Below are positions 31,961 to 44,799 of a stretch of 64,000 nt of DNA, piece after piece. Source of the stretch: Hevea brasiliensis. Its lineage: Eukaryota > Streptophyta > Magnoliopsida > Malpighiales > Euphorbiaceae. Under the pieces are notes generated by a model, which saw only the letters and a list, made by a program, of their open reading frames with translations, had not been told where the DNA came from and ran no database searches. Every line of letters starts with the position of its first letter. Position 1 is the first letter of the stretch. The position numbers were made by a program, and so were the translations under genes. Where the stretch lies: assembly GCF_030052815.1 (NCBI RefSeq), contig NC_079496.1, forward strand, positions 81,953,652 through 82,017,651. Direction: 5' to 3'.

Positions 31961-32006
31961 AAGATAAATGTCTTCTTCATTTCTTTTTTTCATAAGAGGC
32001 CACCAC

Positions 32007-35000
32007 TGTGACACCCCTTACCCGTGTACAGTATACCTGAGTAAGTAATGCCACACGGTGTACCGGCACACTCTAATATTCCTCAATTAATTTATATCAT
32101 GCTTTTGTATATAATTTATGAAATACAATTTATTTAAGCCATTTATCAAAAGTATTATTCATTTAAGGTTCTGAAAATTTTAAAGAAAATTCGGCAGAGT
32201 ACCGGCTAAAAATGGAGAAAACCGTTCTTCGGAACCTGTGAAAACACTTCCAAATAATTTTCAAACAAACCCAACTTCAATTCATCAACAGAGTCTCAAT
32301 ATCAAAAACTCAACAATATTTCTCAATTTCAGTTCTCAATAGCCTTTTCATTTCTCAAACATCCATTTCTCAGGGTTCTCATATATATAAATAACAATTA
32401 AAAGCTCAAATTACTTCCATACATAACCATAAATCTTTATTATTTACATGAACCTCAAAATACATTACATAATCCCAAATACAAATGAGAAAATAAAAAT
32501 TTAATTACAAAATGACAAAATGACACCTAGTGCCCTACCAATGCACTGCAGGTGACGAGGTGACGAGGACACAGTGCAGAACTGCAGAACAGACTCACCC
32601 AGTCTGTGGTCTACTGGGCTCACGATCAGGATCTCCAGTACCTACGCGTGGCAAAAGCAACGCGCTAAGCAATAATGCTTAGTGGTGCAATAATATAATA
32701 AAAGAAAATAGCAAGAAAATAAATGTGTATAGAATGTGTATGCTTTCTTTGTTTGGTATTGGTATATTCATTATTTCATTAACTTTGTTCACTTTTATTC
32801 ATTTGGTTGCCCCAAGTAACCTACACTAGGCATTTGGATGGATAACGGATGGCACCTTTGGGTACCTAGTACCTCGGGCCGTCACACCATCGGTCACATA
32901 TGCATCTCCCGGTGTGCAACAGAACAGCTAACAAGCTGTAAATAATATCAGGCACAAGGCCAAGTCTCAATACAAAGTCAGAATGGCTAAAAGCCATGAA
33001 ATCACAGAATGGCATATTGCCATGTGCGATCGCTAATCGAACCCTATTGGCATGCCAAACTATCCAAACCAATCTTGTTAGGTATACTAGGGCATTTGAA
33101 ACTTTTAAATTCTTCAATTTGTAAATTTCATGTTTTGGTGTTACTATTCACCTCATTGGTCAACAAAAATGTTGACTTTTGGATAGAAAATATGTTCATT
33201 GACTTTGGCACTCCCAACATACCACATTTGGTGTATAAAACTTGTTGGCATTAAGTGTTAATACCATTTCAAAGTGTAACCCAACACAAACAGAATTTTC
33301 AGTTTTGGTGAGTCAACTTCACTGTTCCATTGGACACTGTTACTATGGGAATTTGAAGAAATGTAAAACATGAAAGTTGTTCCTTATTTTGTCTAGTTGA
33401 ATTTCCTTTTTTGAATCACTCCATTTGGAGTTTTTTAGCTCCAGATATGGTCCAAAAACCACAGCTGGCCGGATTCCCATTCTGCAGAAAATACCATATC
33501 TACAGTAACAGGAACAGTAAATTCCACTACCATTTGGGTTAGGTTCTGGCCATAATTTGGGGTAGGTTCCTTCATGAAAGTTGTTTGTCTATGTCTTAAC
33601 TTATTGCTGTAAATATTTCAGGTCAATTGACCATATCTACAGTGAGTTATGGCCAAATGAACAGTTACTATTCATTTGGTCAATTCTGCAGAACCAGTTG
33701 CAGGGTATCCGGATTGGGGCCAAGTTTTGGTCTTCTTGCTTTGGTCTTTTAGGCATGGTTTCTTCAGAAAAAATGTGCCATTATAAGCCTAGTTTCATGT
33801 CCAATTGGCCAAACACCAATTGGACTAACACAGCCCAAGTTATGGCAGTGCAAATGGACTGAATTTTCAGTCCTATCTTTCTTGTCCTAGGGCAGCCTGC
33901 AACCTCATTTTGGAATCCTATTTTTCAGTCCATTTGTTGGTCAAATTACCTAAAATGGTCACTAATTGACCATTAAAATTTTCTCTAACAATTTCCTAAG
34001 CCAAGTCACATTTTCACCTTTCCAAACCCTAATGTCCAACTAAATTTACTCATAACCTTAATTAACATACTTAGTTTAATGTCCATGTATATTAATACCT
34101 TAACCATTATTTCTAGCCACTCTAATTTTATTAAAACAATCAACCTCATACTTCCATAGGGCTGCCAAAAATTTAAGGTACCATAACACATGTAATTTAC
34201 TTCAATTCCTTAAAATTTCTTAGCTCAAAATGATGTTCTAACTAGGATTAAAAGAAGGAGAATGAAATTGTAGCACTAACCTTGAGTGGCAGAATTTTCC
34301 AAGTTAAATCTTCACTTTCCTTCACTTTCTAGGCAGCCAAACACTTTCCCAAGAGGTGTGGTTAGGTTTTAATGAAAGGGTTTAGAGTTTAATGGAGTAA
34401 AATCAATGAGAATTGAAGAAAGAGATGAAAAAAAAATTTTCATGGGAGAGGGAGACTTGATTTCGGCTATGGAGAAGTGAAATGAAGAAGATGGCTATTT
34501 TTATTTTGTTTTTATCTCATTTTAGTTCATTTTTATCTCTTTTATTAATTTGTCAAATTGTGATTGGTGGAGCTTTTTAAATTGCATCACCATATGTCAT
34601 AAATGGGCATTTTTATGGATTTTTCTTTTCTTTTCATCACTACTCAATTTCAATTTAATTTCTAGTAATGTTTATTCATATTTTATGTTATATTAATTAT
34701 TTACTCAACTGGACAAGTCGGCCAAAAATCACCTCGGAAGGCGAAATGACCAAAATGCCCTCCGTTTGGCTTAACGGGTCAAAATTGTCTATACCGATTG
34801 AAAAATTTTTCTAGGTATTTTCTTAGCATTCTAATGCCATAGGAACCTCAATGACCCTTCTCTGGAGTCCCAAAAATTATTTTACAATTTTTCCCTCGGG
34901 TCTAGGGCTCCTCTTTGCGAGAACCGCAACTTTCCTCTGGTTACCCATCGTTAGGGCACCGACTCGTTTAACTTGGTTGTATTTTATTTCTAAAATTTTT

Positions 35001-35143
35001 ACTAAATTTTTCTTATTAATATTTGAGTTAATTATGGTTCCTGACTTAAGTTTAATTATTTTTCCGGACGTTCTAGCTGTCCGCACCGACACCGGTCACC
35101 GGAACAGTAGAATATACGGAATGATTACCGGGAGGGTGTTACA
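32007..35143 (-). repeat. Element F 3' LTR
   Basis: 3,137 bp, TGTGACACCCC...GGGTGTTACA on the plus strand, near-identical to 56034-59169 and clearly diverged from D's LTRs. Contains the palindrome of the D/F family (33653-33679, one mismatch) and the shared motif at 34744-34761. Open frames here are antisense or random. Confidence 0.95.
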
Positions 35144-35156
35144 ACTCTTCCCCTCT
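35144..35156 (-). other. Polypurine tract of element F
   Basis: Element-strand AGAGGGGAAGAGT just before the 3' LTR, identical to that of D. Confidence 0.85.
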
Positions 35157-35805
35157 AATTTAAATTTCGTCCTAGAAATTTACCTGATGCAAACAGTTGA
35201 GGGAACTGTTGCCTCATCATCTCTTCACTTTCCCAAGTTGCCTCCTCGGTGTTGTGGTGCCTCCAAAGCACTTTCACCAGTGGAATCTGTTTGTTCCTCA
35301 ACTCTTTCACTTCCCGAGCCAAGATCCGTAGAGGTTCTTCTTCATATGTCAAATCCGGTTGTATTTCAATTTCTTCTCTGGAGATGACATGTAAAGGATC
35401 TGAGCGGTATCTTCTGAGCATGGATACGTGAAACACATTGTGAATCTTGTCCAGCTCTGGTGGCAAAGCTAGCCTATAGGCCACTGGACCCACACGTTCA
35501 ATGACTTCATATGGGCCAATGAACCTAGGGCTCAACTTACCTTTTCTTCCAAACCTCAACACTTTCTTCCATGGTGACACCTTGAGGAACACTTTGTCGC
35601 CAACCACATATTCTATTTCTTTTCTCTTCAAGTCGGCATAGGATTTCTGTCTGTCTGAGGCAACCTTGAGATTGGCTTTGATTACTTTTACTTTGTCCTC
35701 AGTCTGTTTCACCAGGTCTGGGCCCACTAATTTGTCTTCGCCCAATTCAGTCCAGCACACTGGAGTTCTACATTTTCTTCCATACAGTGCTTCATATGGG
35801 GCCAT
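35155..35805 (-). pseudogene. Gypsy integrase C-terminus with chromodomain (element F)
   Basis: 216-residue open frame. It begins [18 protein letters not shown], the conserved end of the integrase core. It continues with [14 protein letters not shown], the SH3-like GPY/F block ([20 protein letters not shown]), [10 protein letters not shown], and a chromodomain ([26 protein letters not shown]). In frame upstream a single nonsense codon (TAG for CAG, just before MAPYE) separates it from the catalytic core. Best-preserved chromodomain region in the window. Confidence 0.92.
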
Positions 35806-36592
35806 CTAGATACTAGCTTGGTAGCTATTGTTGTATGCAAATTCTGCCAGTGGGAGGTATCTATCCCAACTTCCCTCAAACTCAATGACACAACTCCTCA
35901 GCATATCCTCAAGGACCTGGATTACTCTTTCAGATTGCCCATCCGTCTGAGGATGGAAAGCTGTGCTGAAATGAAGTTGTGTACCTAAGGACTCATGCAA
36001 CTTCTTCCAAAATCTCGATGTAAACCTTGGGTCTCGATCAGATATGATGGAAAGTGGAATTCCATGCAGTCTAACTATCTCACTGATATACAATTCTGCT
36101 AACCTCTCTAGTGAGTAGTCAGTCCTAAGCGGCGAGAAAATGTGCTGACTTTGTCAATCTATCAACTATCACCCATGCTGCATCATGTTTCTTCCGGGTG
36201 AGAGGTAGACCACTTACAAAATCCATGGTGACCCGATCCCATTTCCATTCAGGTATGCGTATAGGCTGTAGCAAACCCGATGGAACTTGATGTTCTGCCT
36301 TGACTTGCTGACATGTCAAGCATTTAGTCACATAGTCAGCTATGTCTCTCTTCATACCAAGCCACCAATACTGAAGCTTCAGATCATGATACATCTTTGT
36401 ACTTCCTGGGTGCATAGCATATACATTGGTGTGTGCCTCTTTTAGAATGCTAGCCTTTAACTCCCCATCATCTGGTACACACAGTCTTCCTTTGTAATAC
36501 AGACACCCATTTGCTTTCACCTCAAAGTCAGTTGCTTTTCCTTCTGGGATTTTGCTCATAATGGTATTAATTTTCCATCGCCAATTGCCCAT
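35806..36592 (-). pseudogene. Gypsy integrase zinc finger and catalytic core (element F)
   Basis: 36125-36592 holds the HHCC finger (HTNVYAMHPG with two His, CLTCQQVKAEHQ with two Cys) and the first catalytic Asp in MDFVSGLPLT. 35806-36093 holds [18 protein letters not shown] with the second Asp and [19 protein letters not shown] with the catalytic Glu. All key residues are present. A frameshift at about 36095-36125 and the TAG at 35806-35808 break the product. The sequence GTAATCCAGGTCC at about 35920 is the empty site for the 75-bp insertion in D. Confidence 0.9.
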
Positions 36593-37150
36593 CCAAAATC
36601 TGTATGTGAGTTTGGCCTCACTTGCAACTCGGCCAAAATAGCTCCATCTCGAATCAAGGTTAGACGGGCATTCGATGATCTCAAAGCTGTGATGGACTTT
36701 CTGCTCAAAGCATCAGCAACTACATTTGCCTTCCCAGGATGGTAGTCAATTACACAGTCATAATCCTTCAGGAACTCAATCCATCGCCTGCATGCAGGTT
36801 GAGCTCCTACGGGTTGGCAAATATTTGAGGCTTTTGTGGTACGTGTAAATGTAGCACATTTCACCATACAAGTAATGCCTCCATATCTTGATGCGAAGAT
36901 AATTGCTGCAAGTTCTAGATCATGGGTAGGGTAGTTACTGTTCATGTGGTCTTAGGTATGCGGAAGCATAAGCGACCACCTTCCCCTCTTGCATCAATAC
37001 ACACCTAACCCATTATGAGAGGCATCACGTAGACCACGAAGTCCTTTCCCGACACTGGCTGTGTTAACACTGGTGCCTCTGTCAACATAGCCTTCAACTT
37101 CTCAAAGCTGATCTGACACTTGTCATTCCAGTCAAATCTAACATTCTTGT
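36556..37150 (-). pseudogene. Gypsy RNase H domain (element F)
   Basis: 36556-36945 reads [15 protein letters not shown], then [30 protein letters not shown], the RNase H end block. The central YTDHKSLKY block is shifted (reads FTRTTKAS). The N-terminal YSDAS part lies near 37010-37060 in another frame. Inactive. Confidence 0.85.
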
Positions 37151-37661
37151 GTAATAACTTGGTCATTGGAGCAGCTATTAGGAAAATCCCTTCACAAATC
37201 TTACGTAATACCAGCTAGCCCCAAGAAGCTTGACCTCGGTTGTATTCACAGGAGCCTTCCATTCCAAAGATCGCTTCTATTTTCTTGGGATCCACCCTAA
37301 TCCCATCAGCTGACACTACGTGTCCAAGGAATGCAATCTCATTCAGCCAAAAGTCACACTTGGACAACTTAGCATACAGTTTCTTTTCTCACAGGGTTTG
37401 CAGAACAATCCTCAAATGCTCATCATGTTCTTCCTTGGTCTTGGAATACACCAGAATATCATCAATAAAGACCACTACGAACCGATCTAAGTGTGGATGA
37501 AAGATACGGTTCATAAGGTCCATGAATGCATTGGTGCATTTGTTAGGCCAAAGGGCATCACTAGGAACTCATAATGCCCATACCGGGTCCTGAATGCAGT
37601 CTTGGGCACATCTACATCCTTTACCCTCAACTGATGATACCCTGATCTGAGATCAATCTTA
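37150..37661 (-). pseudogene. Gypsy reverse transcriptase, C-terminal part (element F)
   Basis: Minus-strand palm and thumb region in several frames: the [15 protein letters not shown] catalytic box lies around 37440-37475, and [10 protein letters not shown] begins at the cut next to G's TSD (37662-37666). The N-terminal half continues at 49775 beyond G. The + frame at 37240-37500 is an antisense shadow. Confidence 0.83.
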
Positions 37662-37666
37662 GAAAA
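37662..37666. repeat. Target-site duplication of element G (GAAAA)
   Basis: GAAAA at 37662-37666 and 49770-49774. Joining the flanks rebuilds F's RT between GVFS and [10 protein letters not shown]. Confidence 0.96.
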
Positions 37667-40600
37667 TGTCACACCTTACCCCTCTGTAAGGCATAACATG
37701 ATCCCGTAGTATACCTAATGAATTACCAACTCCGTCTACTGATAACCCATTAAATACACTACAAGGGATTTTAAAAACTTTTCTTACTTCTTTTCTGATG
37801 GTGAGCACTATTTACAGGTGTTAAAAACTTTGGTGAACTGAGGTGAAACAACTAACTCATTTGATTTATTTGGAATTTCTGTAAAAATTTTGGCAAGGTG
37901 CCATCTGTATTTTAGATAAAACAGTTCTTCAGAAAACCTATAAAAGCACTTCTATAATTTTCCAAATCTCAACTTCAATACATTTCTCAACACAACAATT
38001 CATCAACTCAATTCCATAGAAATTTTTCAAAGTCTGAGATAAGGAAATATAATACAACTTTTACAATCCAAAACACTCATAATTAATTTACAACTTCAAG
38101 TACAATTTAATTTAATTTACAATGCTCAAAACCAAATACAATATGTACATACTGATGTCATACATTCTGATTACAAAAGCAAAAGCGGTATACTCAATAT
38201 ACCGAGTAATCCCTCATTTGGATGTATATGCGGCCTAGTCTGATACTGTCTATTTCTCTACTGCGGCGGCAATAAAAGCTATCATTTGAGACAATGTCTC
38301 GATGGTGCACAACATTAACCAAATACAATTTAAATCACAATTCATAAATCATGTAAATAGTGGATACTTAAAATCATAATTAAATTCAAGACAATAATTG
38401 TCAATAAGAATTTAAACTCCATTTCTCAATATCACAATAATTTTCCATAAGTCAGATCAGGTTTGAATTCAAAAGACAGTATATGTCAATGAGAGTTTAA
38501 AATCCATTTCACAATCTCACAATACACATCAGTAAATCACACAGCTTAATCATGATCCATAATTCAATTCATCCCAAAAGCCGATGGCTAATGAGGTATT
38601 CAATTCATCCCAAAAGTCGATGACTAATGAGGAATAACATGGCTAGCTAGCAAAAATATAAGTACTCATTCTATTCGTCCTCAACAGGCACACACCTCAA
38701 CACTTGACCAGAGAGAATTCAATTCATCCCACTAGACAAGCTAGAGAGGAATACAATCAATATACATGATAGCTGTGGTTTCAAACCATTTCTAATGCTT
38801 TTTAATCAATAAGTATCCATCAATGTCATTCAAACCATTTTTCACAGTTTCAAACTATTCACAATATTTTTCAATCAATAAATATTCCTCAAACACATTT
38901 CCACAATTTAAAATAATGATATACAAATAATCAATATTTATTTACATTGAAAATAATTCAAAAGAAAGCAGTTGTTGTGCACAAACCTCGATATTTGTCT
39001 CTGGTCTTGACTCGATATTTCTTTCCCTTTTCTTTGAGTCCTTGTTAGCGAGAAACACAATTTGAAGTGTTTGATTACCAAATTAAACTATATCTATCGA
39101 TGTGGTTTGGTAAATAATGCACTTTACTCAATTATTCGCTTAATCACCTAATATACCGACCCTCGATGCGTTTTAGGTAAATTAGGTTTTAGTGTCGTTA
39201 ATATGTCACACTCGATAGGGTTTTAGGTTTGGTATGTTTTACCAAAGTCATTTCCTCGCTTAGTGCATTTTAATGCAAATTCTTTGGATCGGAACACTGG
39301 TTTGACCTAACCGGACGATCTAGTTCCCTCGGTTTTGGTCTCGGTCGAAACTACAAACTTGTAGATCTAGGTCTTATTGCACGCGATTGCAAAATTTCAG
39401 GTCAATCCGAGTTAAGTAGACCAAGTTATGGTCATTACACTATTGCTGGTCAAGTGGTACCATTTTAGGTCAATTTTAGGTCAAATTGGTCAATTCTGGT
39501 TCGGCCAGTTTTGGACCCGAACTTGTGCAAGTTGTTTGACTTGCTTATGGTCATTTCTGGGCTTTGGTGTCTTCATAAGACTTGTAGGTATGGGTCTTAA
39601 CTATTCTTGGTCAAAATTTCAGGTAAATTGGACCTGGTTTGAGTGAGTTATGGCCTAAACACTCACTGCTGCCCAATTGGTCATTTTCAGGTCCTAATTG
39701 CATCTAATCCGAATTGGTCAAATTTTTAGGTCACCTTGCAAGCAGAATTTTGGCATGGTTTCTCAATGAAAGTTGGCACATTTTGTGCCTAGTTTCACCC
39801 AAATTGGTCTCATACCAATTGAGGTTACACATTCAAGGTTATAGGCCAAAATATACACTGCCCTCAATATGCATTTCACACCCCAACTTCAAACACATTA
39901 TTTACCTTGCAAGGTTTACTTCCATACCCTACCAAACTGTTTTGGCACATTACCAACAACATTTACTACATTACATTAGCCTTATTTTGGGCCGATTCAA
40001 TCACCAACAACACACCAATAAACAATCACAATAACAATTATAAGTACCATTACAATTACACCTAAACACTACAAACATTACATACACTTTACAACTTTAA
40101 TTTACATACTTAACATCAATCCTTCTAGGTCAATATGCTGCCCACACTTCCTTCAATATACACCCTTTCTCAAGTGTCCACAAGCTGCCACAAATCACTC
40201 ATCAACATCACATTGCCGTACCATAAGTTAATTTCCATCAAAGTGCATAATTCACCATATATACATGCATTAAATCACTAGGTTACTAAATCACCATGAA
40301 CAACATTATTTCTCAACAATTATATGCACAATTTCCTCATCAAAAACGTGACCATGGCTGTCCAAAATGACAACAACAATAACCCATCAAACTCAAAATT
40401 TTCCTTCACCAAACTAATACCCATAACATGCACATAAACTTTAACAAAGAAATTCTCAAAATTATGAACTTACCTTATGCTTGGAGCTTGTTAAACCTTG
40501 CTTAAACTTCCCAAAATTGGTATCAATATCTTCCTTGTGGTGTGTAGACCATTTTTCATGAAAGAAGCTAAGTGAATGGAGTTGAAAATGGAGGGTGGAT

Positions 40601-41328
40601 TAAGCTTGCATGCAAGCGCCCATGGAGTTCTTTGTGTTCTTCAATTCGGCCATTTTTGAGAGAATATGAGGAAGATGGATTTCAGATGGTGAGTGGACCA
40701 TATCAGCCATAATTCAATGATAAATTAATCCCTTAGTGCTCCACTAAGTAAAATAATTCATATTATAAACTTAACTTTCCCATAATCCACATTTAACCCA
40801 TTATTTCCACTATTTATTTTAGGTACCACCAAATTAATTTTTCATTTCATTTTCTAAGTGTAATACTATTTATTTTTAATGGACATTTAGGTCAAAAGAC
40901 ACTTGGGATGTCGAATGACCATAATGCCCCTGAGAGTGGTTTTCCGATTTTTAGGTAACACCGTATTTTATGCATTTTCGATTTCTCACTTTTCTTTGTA
41001 CTAATTATTTAATTTTTCTTTGATCTTTCTAATGATATTTACTCTTCAACAATGGTCTATTTAAGTCCTAAAAATGTTTCCCGGGGTTCCCATGATCCGG
41101 AGCTAGTCAACGGTCCACGTAGTGACTTCAGTCTGATCACCATCGCTAGGTTTCAGCTCACTTACTCGGTTACATTTCTTTGCTATGATTTTCCTTTGTT
41201 TTTCTTTTCTTGTATTTCATTATTTTATGTCTCCTCACTCATATTGAAATGCGGTTCTAGGCATCCTAGCTGTCCAGGACAACAGTCACCGGATGATAGA
41301 GCGCCCTCTAGAACTTAGGGGTGTTACA
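37667..41328 (-). repeat. Element G 3' LTR
   Basis: 3,662 bp, TGTCACACCTTACC...GGGGTGTTACA on the plus strand; partner 46104-49769. Shared motif at 40914-40930 (GGGGCATTATGGTCATT on the element strand). No gene; the frames 39428-39646 and 39714-40034 are repeated in the other LTR simply as copies. Confidence 0.95.
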
Positions 41329-41340
41329 ATTCTCCCCCTT
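41329..41340 (-). other. Polypurine tract of element G
   Basis: Element-strand AAGGGGGAGAAT directly before TGTAACACCCC. Confidence 0.85.
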
Positions 41341-41349
41341 AAATAAATT

Positions 41350-42500
41350 TCGTCTCGAAATTTTTACACAGCATTAGTCTCTGAATAGCTGTGGGTGTTG
41401 TCTCCTCATATCCTCTTCACGTTCCCAAGTTGCTTCTGGCACTGAATGATGGTTCCTGACACTTTAACCGGTGTATCTGTTTGTTCCTCATTGTTTCACC
41501 TCATAAGCGAGAATTTTTATGGGTTCTTCCTCATATGAGAGGTCTGGATTTACTTCAATCTCTTCAGTGATAGTACATGAGATGGAGTGCGATCTGTACC
41601 TCCTTAACATGGACACATGGAAGACACTGTGTATCCTTGCTAGCTCTGGAGGTAATGCCAACCGGTATGCTAAGGGACCCACTCTTTCGAACTTCATATG
41701 GTCAGATGAACGAGGACTTAGTTTCCCCTTTACGCCAAATCTCATAATCCTCTTCCAAGGAGAAACTTTGAGAATACCTTATCACCCACTTGCATACTCA
41801 ATATCTCTTCTCTTGAGATCAACATAGGACTTTTGAGTCGATGCAGCCTTGAGTCTATCTCGATCAATCGATCTTTTCCTCTGTCTGTGGACAATTTACG
41901 GTCCAATCATCTTCCTTTCACCTACTTCATCCCAACATAAGGAGTTCTACAATTTCTGCCATACAAATCTTCATATGGAGTCATCCCTATGCTTGATTGG
42001 TATCTGTTGTTATAAGCAAACTCAATCAAAGGCAAGTGTGTATCCCAACTACCTTCAAATTCAATCACACAAGCCCGTAGCATATCCTCCAATATCTGAA
42101 TAACCCTCTCGGTGGCCATGCATGCGTGGGTGGAATCTTTGTCTTTGAAGTTCAATCTAGTTCCTAGGGCTCTCTGAAGACTACCCAGAATCTAGAAGTG
42201 AACCTAGGATCTCTGTCGGACACAATTGATCACGGCACTCCATGCAATTTTACAATCTCATATATGTACAATCGGCCCAATCTTTCCGGGCTATAGTCCA
42301 TCGAGCGGCAAAAAGTGAGCGGACTTAGTCAATCATCAACTATAACCCATCTTGCATCATGACTACTCTGTGTCCTTGGAAGTCTGTAACAAAATCCATA
42401 GTTATCCGTTCCCATTTCCACTGCAGTGCTTGACAAAGGATGTAACAAACCAGGTGGAACTTGATGTTACGCCTTTACTTGCGACAAGTTAGGCATTTGG
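41350..42500 (-). pseudogene. Gypsy integrase and chromodomain (element G)
   Basis: Fragments from right to left: finger Cys pair near 42480-42500, the [16 protein letters not shown] block near 42180-42230, ERVIQILEDMLRACVIEFEG and EFAYNNRYQSSIGMTPYE (41922-42155). Then come the GPY/F-type region with [14 protein letters not shown] and [12 protein letters not shown] (41488-41745), and in another frame a chromodomain (EATWEREEDMRRQHPQLF, 41380-41470). Many small indels; no catalytic product possible. The chromodomain places G with Tekay/Del-like chromoviruses. Confidence 0.85.
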
Positions 42501-42879
42501 AAACGAATTCGGCTATATCTCTTTTCATGCCCATCCACGGTAATGCTCTTTGACCCTCTGTACATTTTAGTTCCACGAGTGCATAGCAAATGGAGACTCA
42601 TGTGCTTCCTTCATAATGATCTGTCTCAATTCCACATCACTAGGAGCACATTACGCACTGATGTAGCAATAAACCATCATCTCTCACGAGAAAATTCGGG
42701 TTTCTTGCCTGTGAACTTCTTTCGGTAACCACGATATTTTCATCACTCTGTGCGACCATTACGATCGATCAATCAACATTGGTGTACATGCCATGCAACT
42801 CTTATGCATCCCTCATCATCAACCTCTAAAGCGGCATCTTTGTGCTTTCAATTCATATACCATGGACAAAGGAGAAACT

Positions 42880-43340
42880 GCGAGACTTGCCATAGTCTTG
42901 CGACTTAAGGCGTCGGCCACCACATTTGCTTTCACTGGTGATAGTCTATTAAGCAATCATAATCTTTAATGAGTTCTAACCATCTCCTACGCCTCAAATT
43001 CAATTCCTTACGGGTGCCTAAGTACTTCAAGCTCTTGTGATCTGTGAAAATGTAGCATTTCTCTCCATACGGATAGTGTCTCGGATCTTTAGAGCAAAAA
43101 CAATAGCTGCTAACTCCGGATCATGTGTTGGGTAGTTCCTCTCATGCGGTTTGGTGGCGTGATGCATAAGCAATGACATTCGATCTTGCATCGATTACGG
43201 CCTAACCCATTGTGAAGCATCACTATAAAGCGTGTATTCTTTACGGAGTAGGTAAAGTGAGAAGCTGGAGCTTGATTAAGCACCTCTTCAACTCATCAAA
43301 ACTCTGTGACATTTATCGTCCTTTGAAATTTTACATCTTT
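42880..43340 (-). pseudogene. Gypsy RNase H domain (element G)
   Basis: Reverse-strand reading in mixed frames shows the [14 protein letters not shown] block near 43030-43060, a RRW-E-KDYDC-like block near 42950-42990, and the ADALSRK-like end near 42900. Indels every 50-100 bp. Between 42500 and 42880 lies the degenerate linker to the integrase, without a readable frame. Confidence 0.75.
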
Positions 43341-43399
43341 CGAAGCGGCTTAGTGGTGGAGAAGATAACATAGAGAATCCCTTCACAAACCAAGCGGTA

Positions 43400-44160
43400 A
43401 TATCCGGCTAAGCCCGAGCTGCGAATTTACGTGATGTTCTGGCGGTTTCCAATTAAGGATAGCTTCTACCTTCTGGAATCTACCTTGATCCCTTGGTGAC
43501 ACAACATGTCCCAAAAGGAGATTTCCTTGACCAAAATTCACATTTCGACAATTTGGCGTCTGGTGTTTCTCCCTTAAAGTCTGCGTACAATCATGAGATG
43601 TCTATCATGCTCCTCTGCACTCCTCGAGTATATCAAAATGTCATCAATAAACACCACCACAAATTGATCAAGATATGGTGCGAAGATAGTGTTCATCGGA
43701 TCCATAAGCGGTGGAGCATTTGTTAACCGAATGGCATTACTAGAAACTCATAGTGGCCATACCGAGTTACGGCGATTTTGGGATACTCTGCTCTTGCACC
43801 TTCAGCGATGATAACGGATCGCAAATCAATTTTGGAGAATCTTTTTGCACCCTTCAGCGATCGAGCGGATCATCAATGCGAGGCAATGGATATCTGTTCT
43901 TTATTGTCATCCTATTCAGCTGCACTGTAGTCAATGCATAGCGGAGAGTACCATCCTTCTTCTTAACAAACAACACTTTGGTGCTCCCAAGGTGACACAC
44001 TAGGGCGGATGAAGCCCTTTTCAAGTAATTCTTGTAGCTGTATCTTGACTCCTTCAACTCTGCTGGTGCCATTACGTATGGCGTTATGGAGATTGGATCC
44101 ACACGAGCGAACATTAATTTCAAGCTGCACTTCTCTTTCGGAGGTAATCACGGCAATTCA
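43400..44160 (-). pseudogene. Gypsy reverse transcriptase (element G)
   Basis: The N-terminal piece (43854-44123) reads [11 protein letters not shown], then [35 protein letters not shown], matching F's RT. The catalytic box [11 protein letters not shown] can be read around 43615-43660. At least four frameshifts. The + frames 43493-43726 and 44009-44293 are antisense. Confidence 0.83.
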
Positions 44161-44330
44161 TCGGAAACACATGCGGAAAGTCATGTCTTGTAGGGATGTC
44201 CTTCAATCTTTGGACTCCCCACTTGGGTGTCTACCACATGTGCCAAGTATGCTTCACACCCTTTTACGATCATTTTTACGGCTAGTGCGGTGAAATGATG
44301 TTGGATGGCAATATTTGCCTCTCCCATGTA

Positions 44331-44690
44331 TCACCACATCAGCATCTTGAGGAGACCAAAAGTGGTATCTTGACCTCTACAGTCAATCATGGCATGATGC
44401 CTAGCTAACCAATCCATGCCAAAGATGATATCATAATCTCTGAAGGGCATTTTATTGAGATCAGACAGGAAAGTGTGTACTTTGATCAACAAAGGACAAT
44501 CTCTATACATTCTATTAACCCTGACCTCCTGTCCTAGCGAACTTGTTACTAGCACCTCAAAGTCCATTTTTGTACATGGAGCGACAATGCAATCAATGAT
44601 GCTAGCACTCACATAAGATTGGGTAGAACCGGGATCAAATAGCAAATATACAGTCTGGTTAAAAGTTGAGAAGGTACCAGCCACTTCATC
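44331..44690 (-). pseudogene. Gypsy aspartic protease region (element G)
   Basis: 117-residue frame with the retropepsin active-site block LLFDPGSTQSYVSAS (catalytic Asp17), then VLVTSSLGQEVRVNRMYRDCP, the second core block DYDIIFGMDWLARHHAMIDC, and a frameshift at its end. Best-preserved G domain and close to E's protease (63430-63739). It would mature the Gag-Pol polyprotein; here it has no intact upstream or downstream frame. Confidence 0.88.
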
Positions 44691-44799
44691 AGATGTCTCT
44701 GCATCTTCTCTCTGTCTCTTGGCATAGACTCATTGGAGCCTTGTCTTGTTACATTTGTTTCTTGTGCCTTGGTACTCTTTGGTTACCTCTACCCCTGCC

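Larger units (their letters stand above)
31379..32006 (+). repeat. Element E 5' LTR, first 628 bp
   Basis: Starts TGTAACACCCC. Contains a hairpin CTCATCGGGT...ACCCGATGAG (31530-31570), the shared motif GGGGCATTTTAGTCAATT (31570-31587), AT-rich sequence and a (TACA)n(TA)n microsatellite. F interrupts it at 32007. No gene. Confidence 0.9.

Noticed and set aside
34851..35387. 178-codon + frame across the F LTR/pol border
   Set aside because: Antisense shadow of the chromodomain region; it spans an LTR boundary and has no domain.
37240..37500. Small + frame inside F's RT
   Set aside because: Reverse complement of the RT palm region; codon pattern follows the minus-strand gene.
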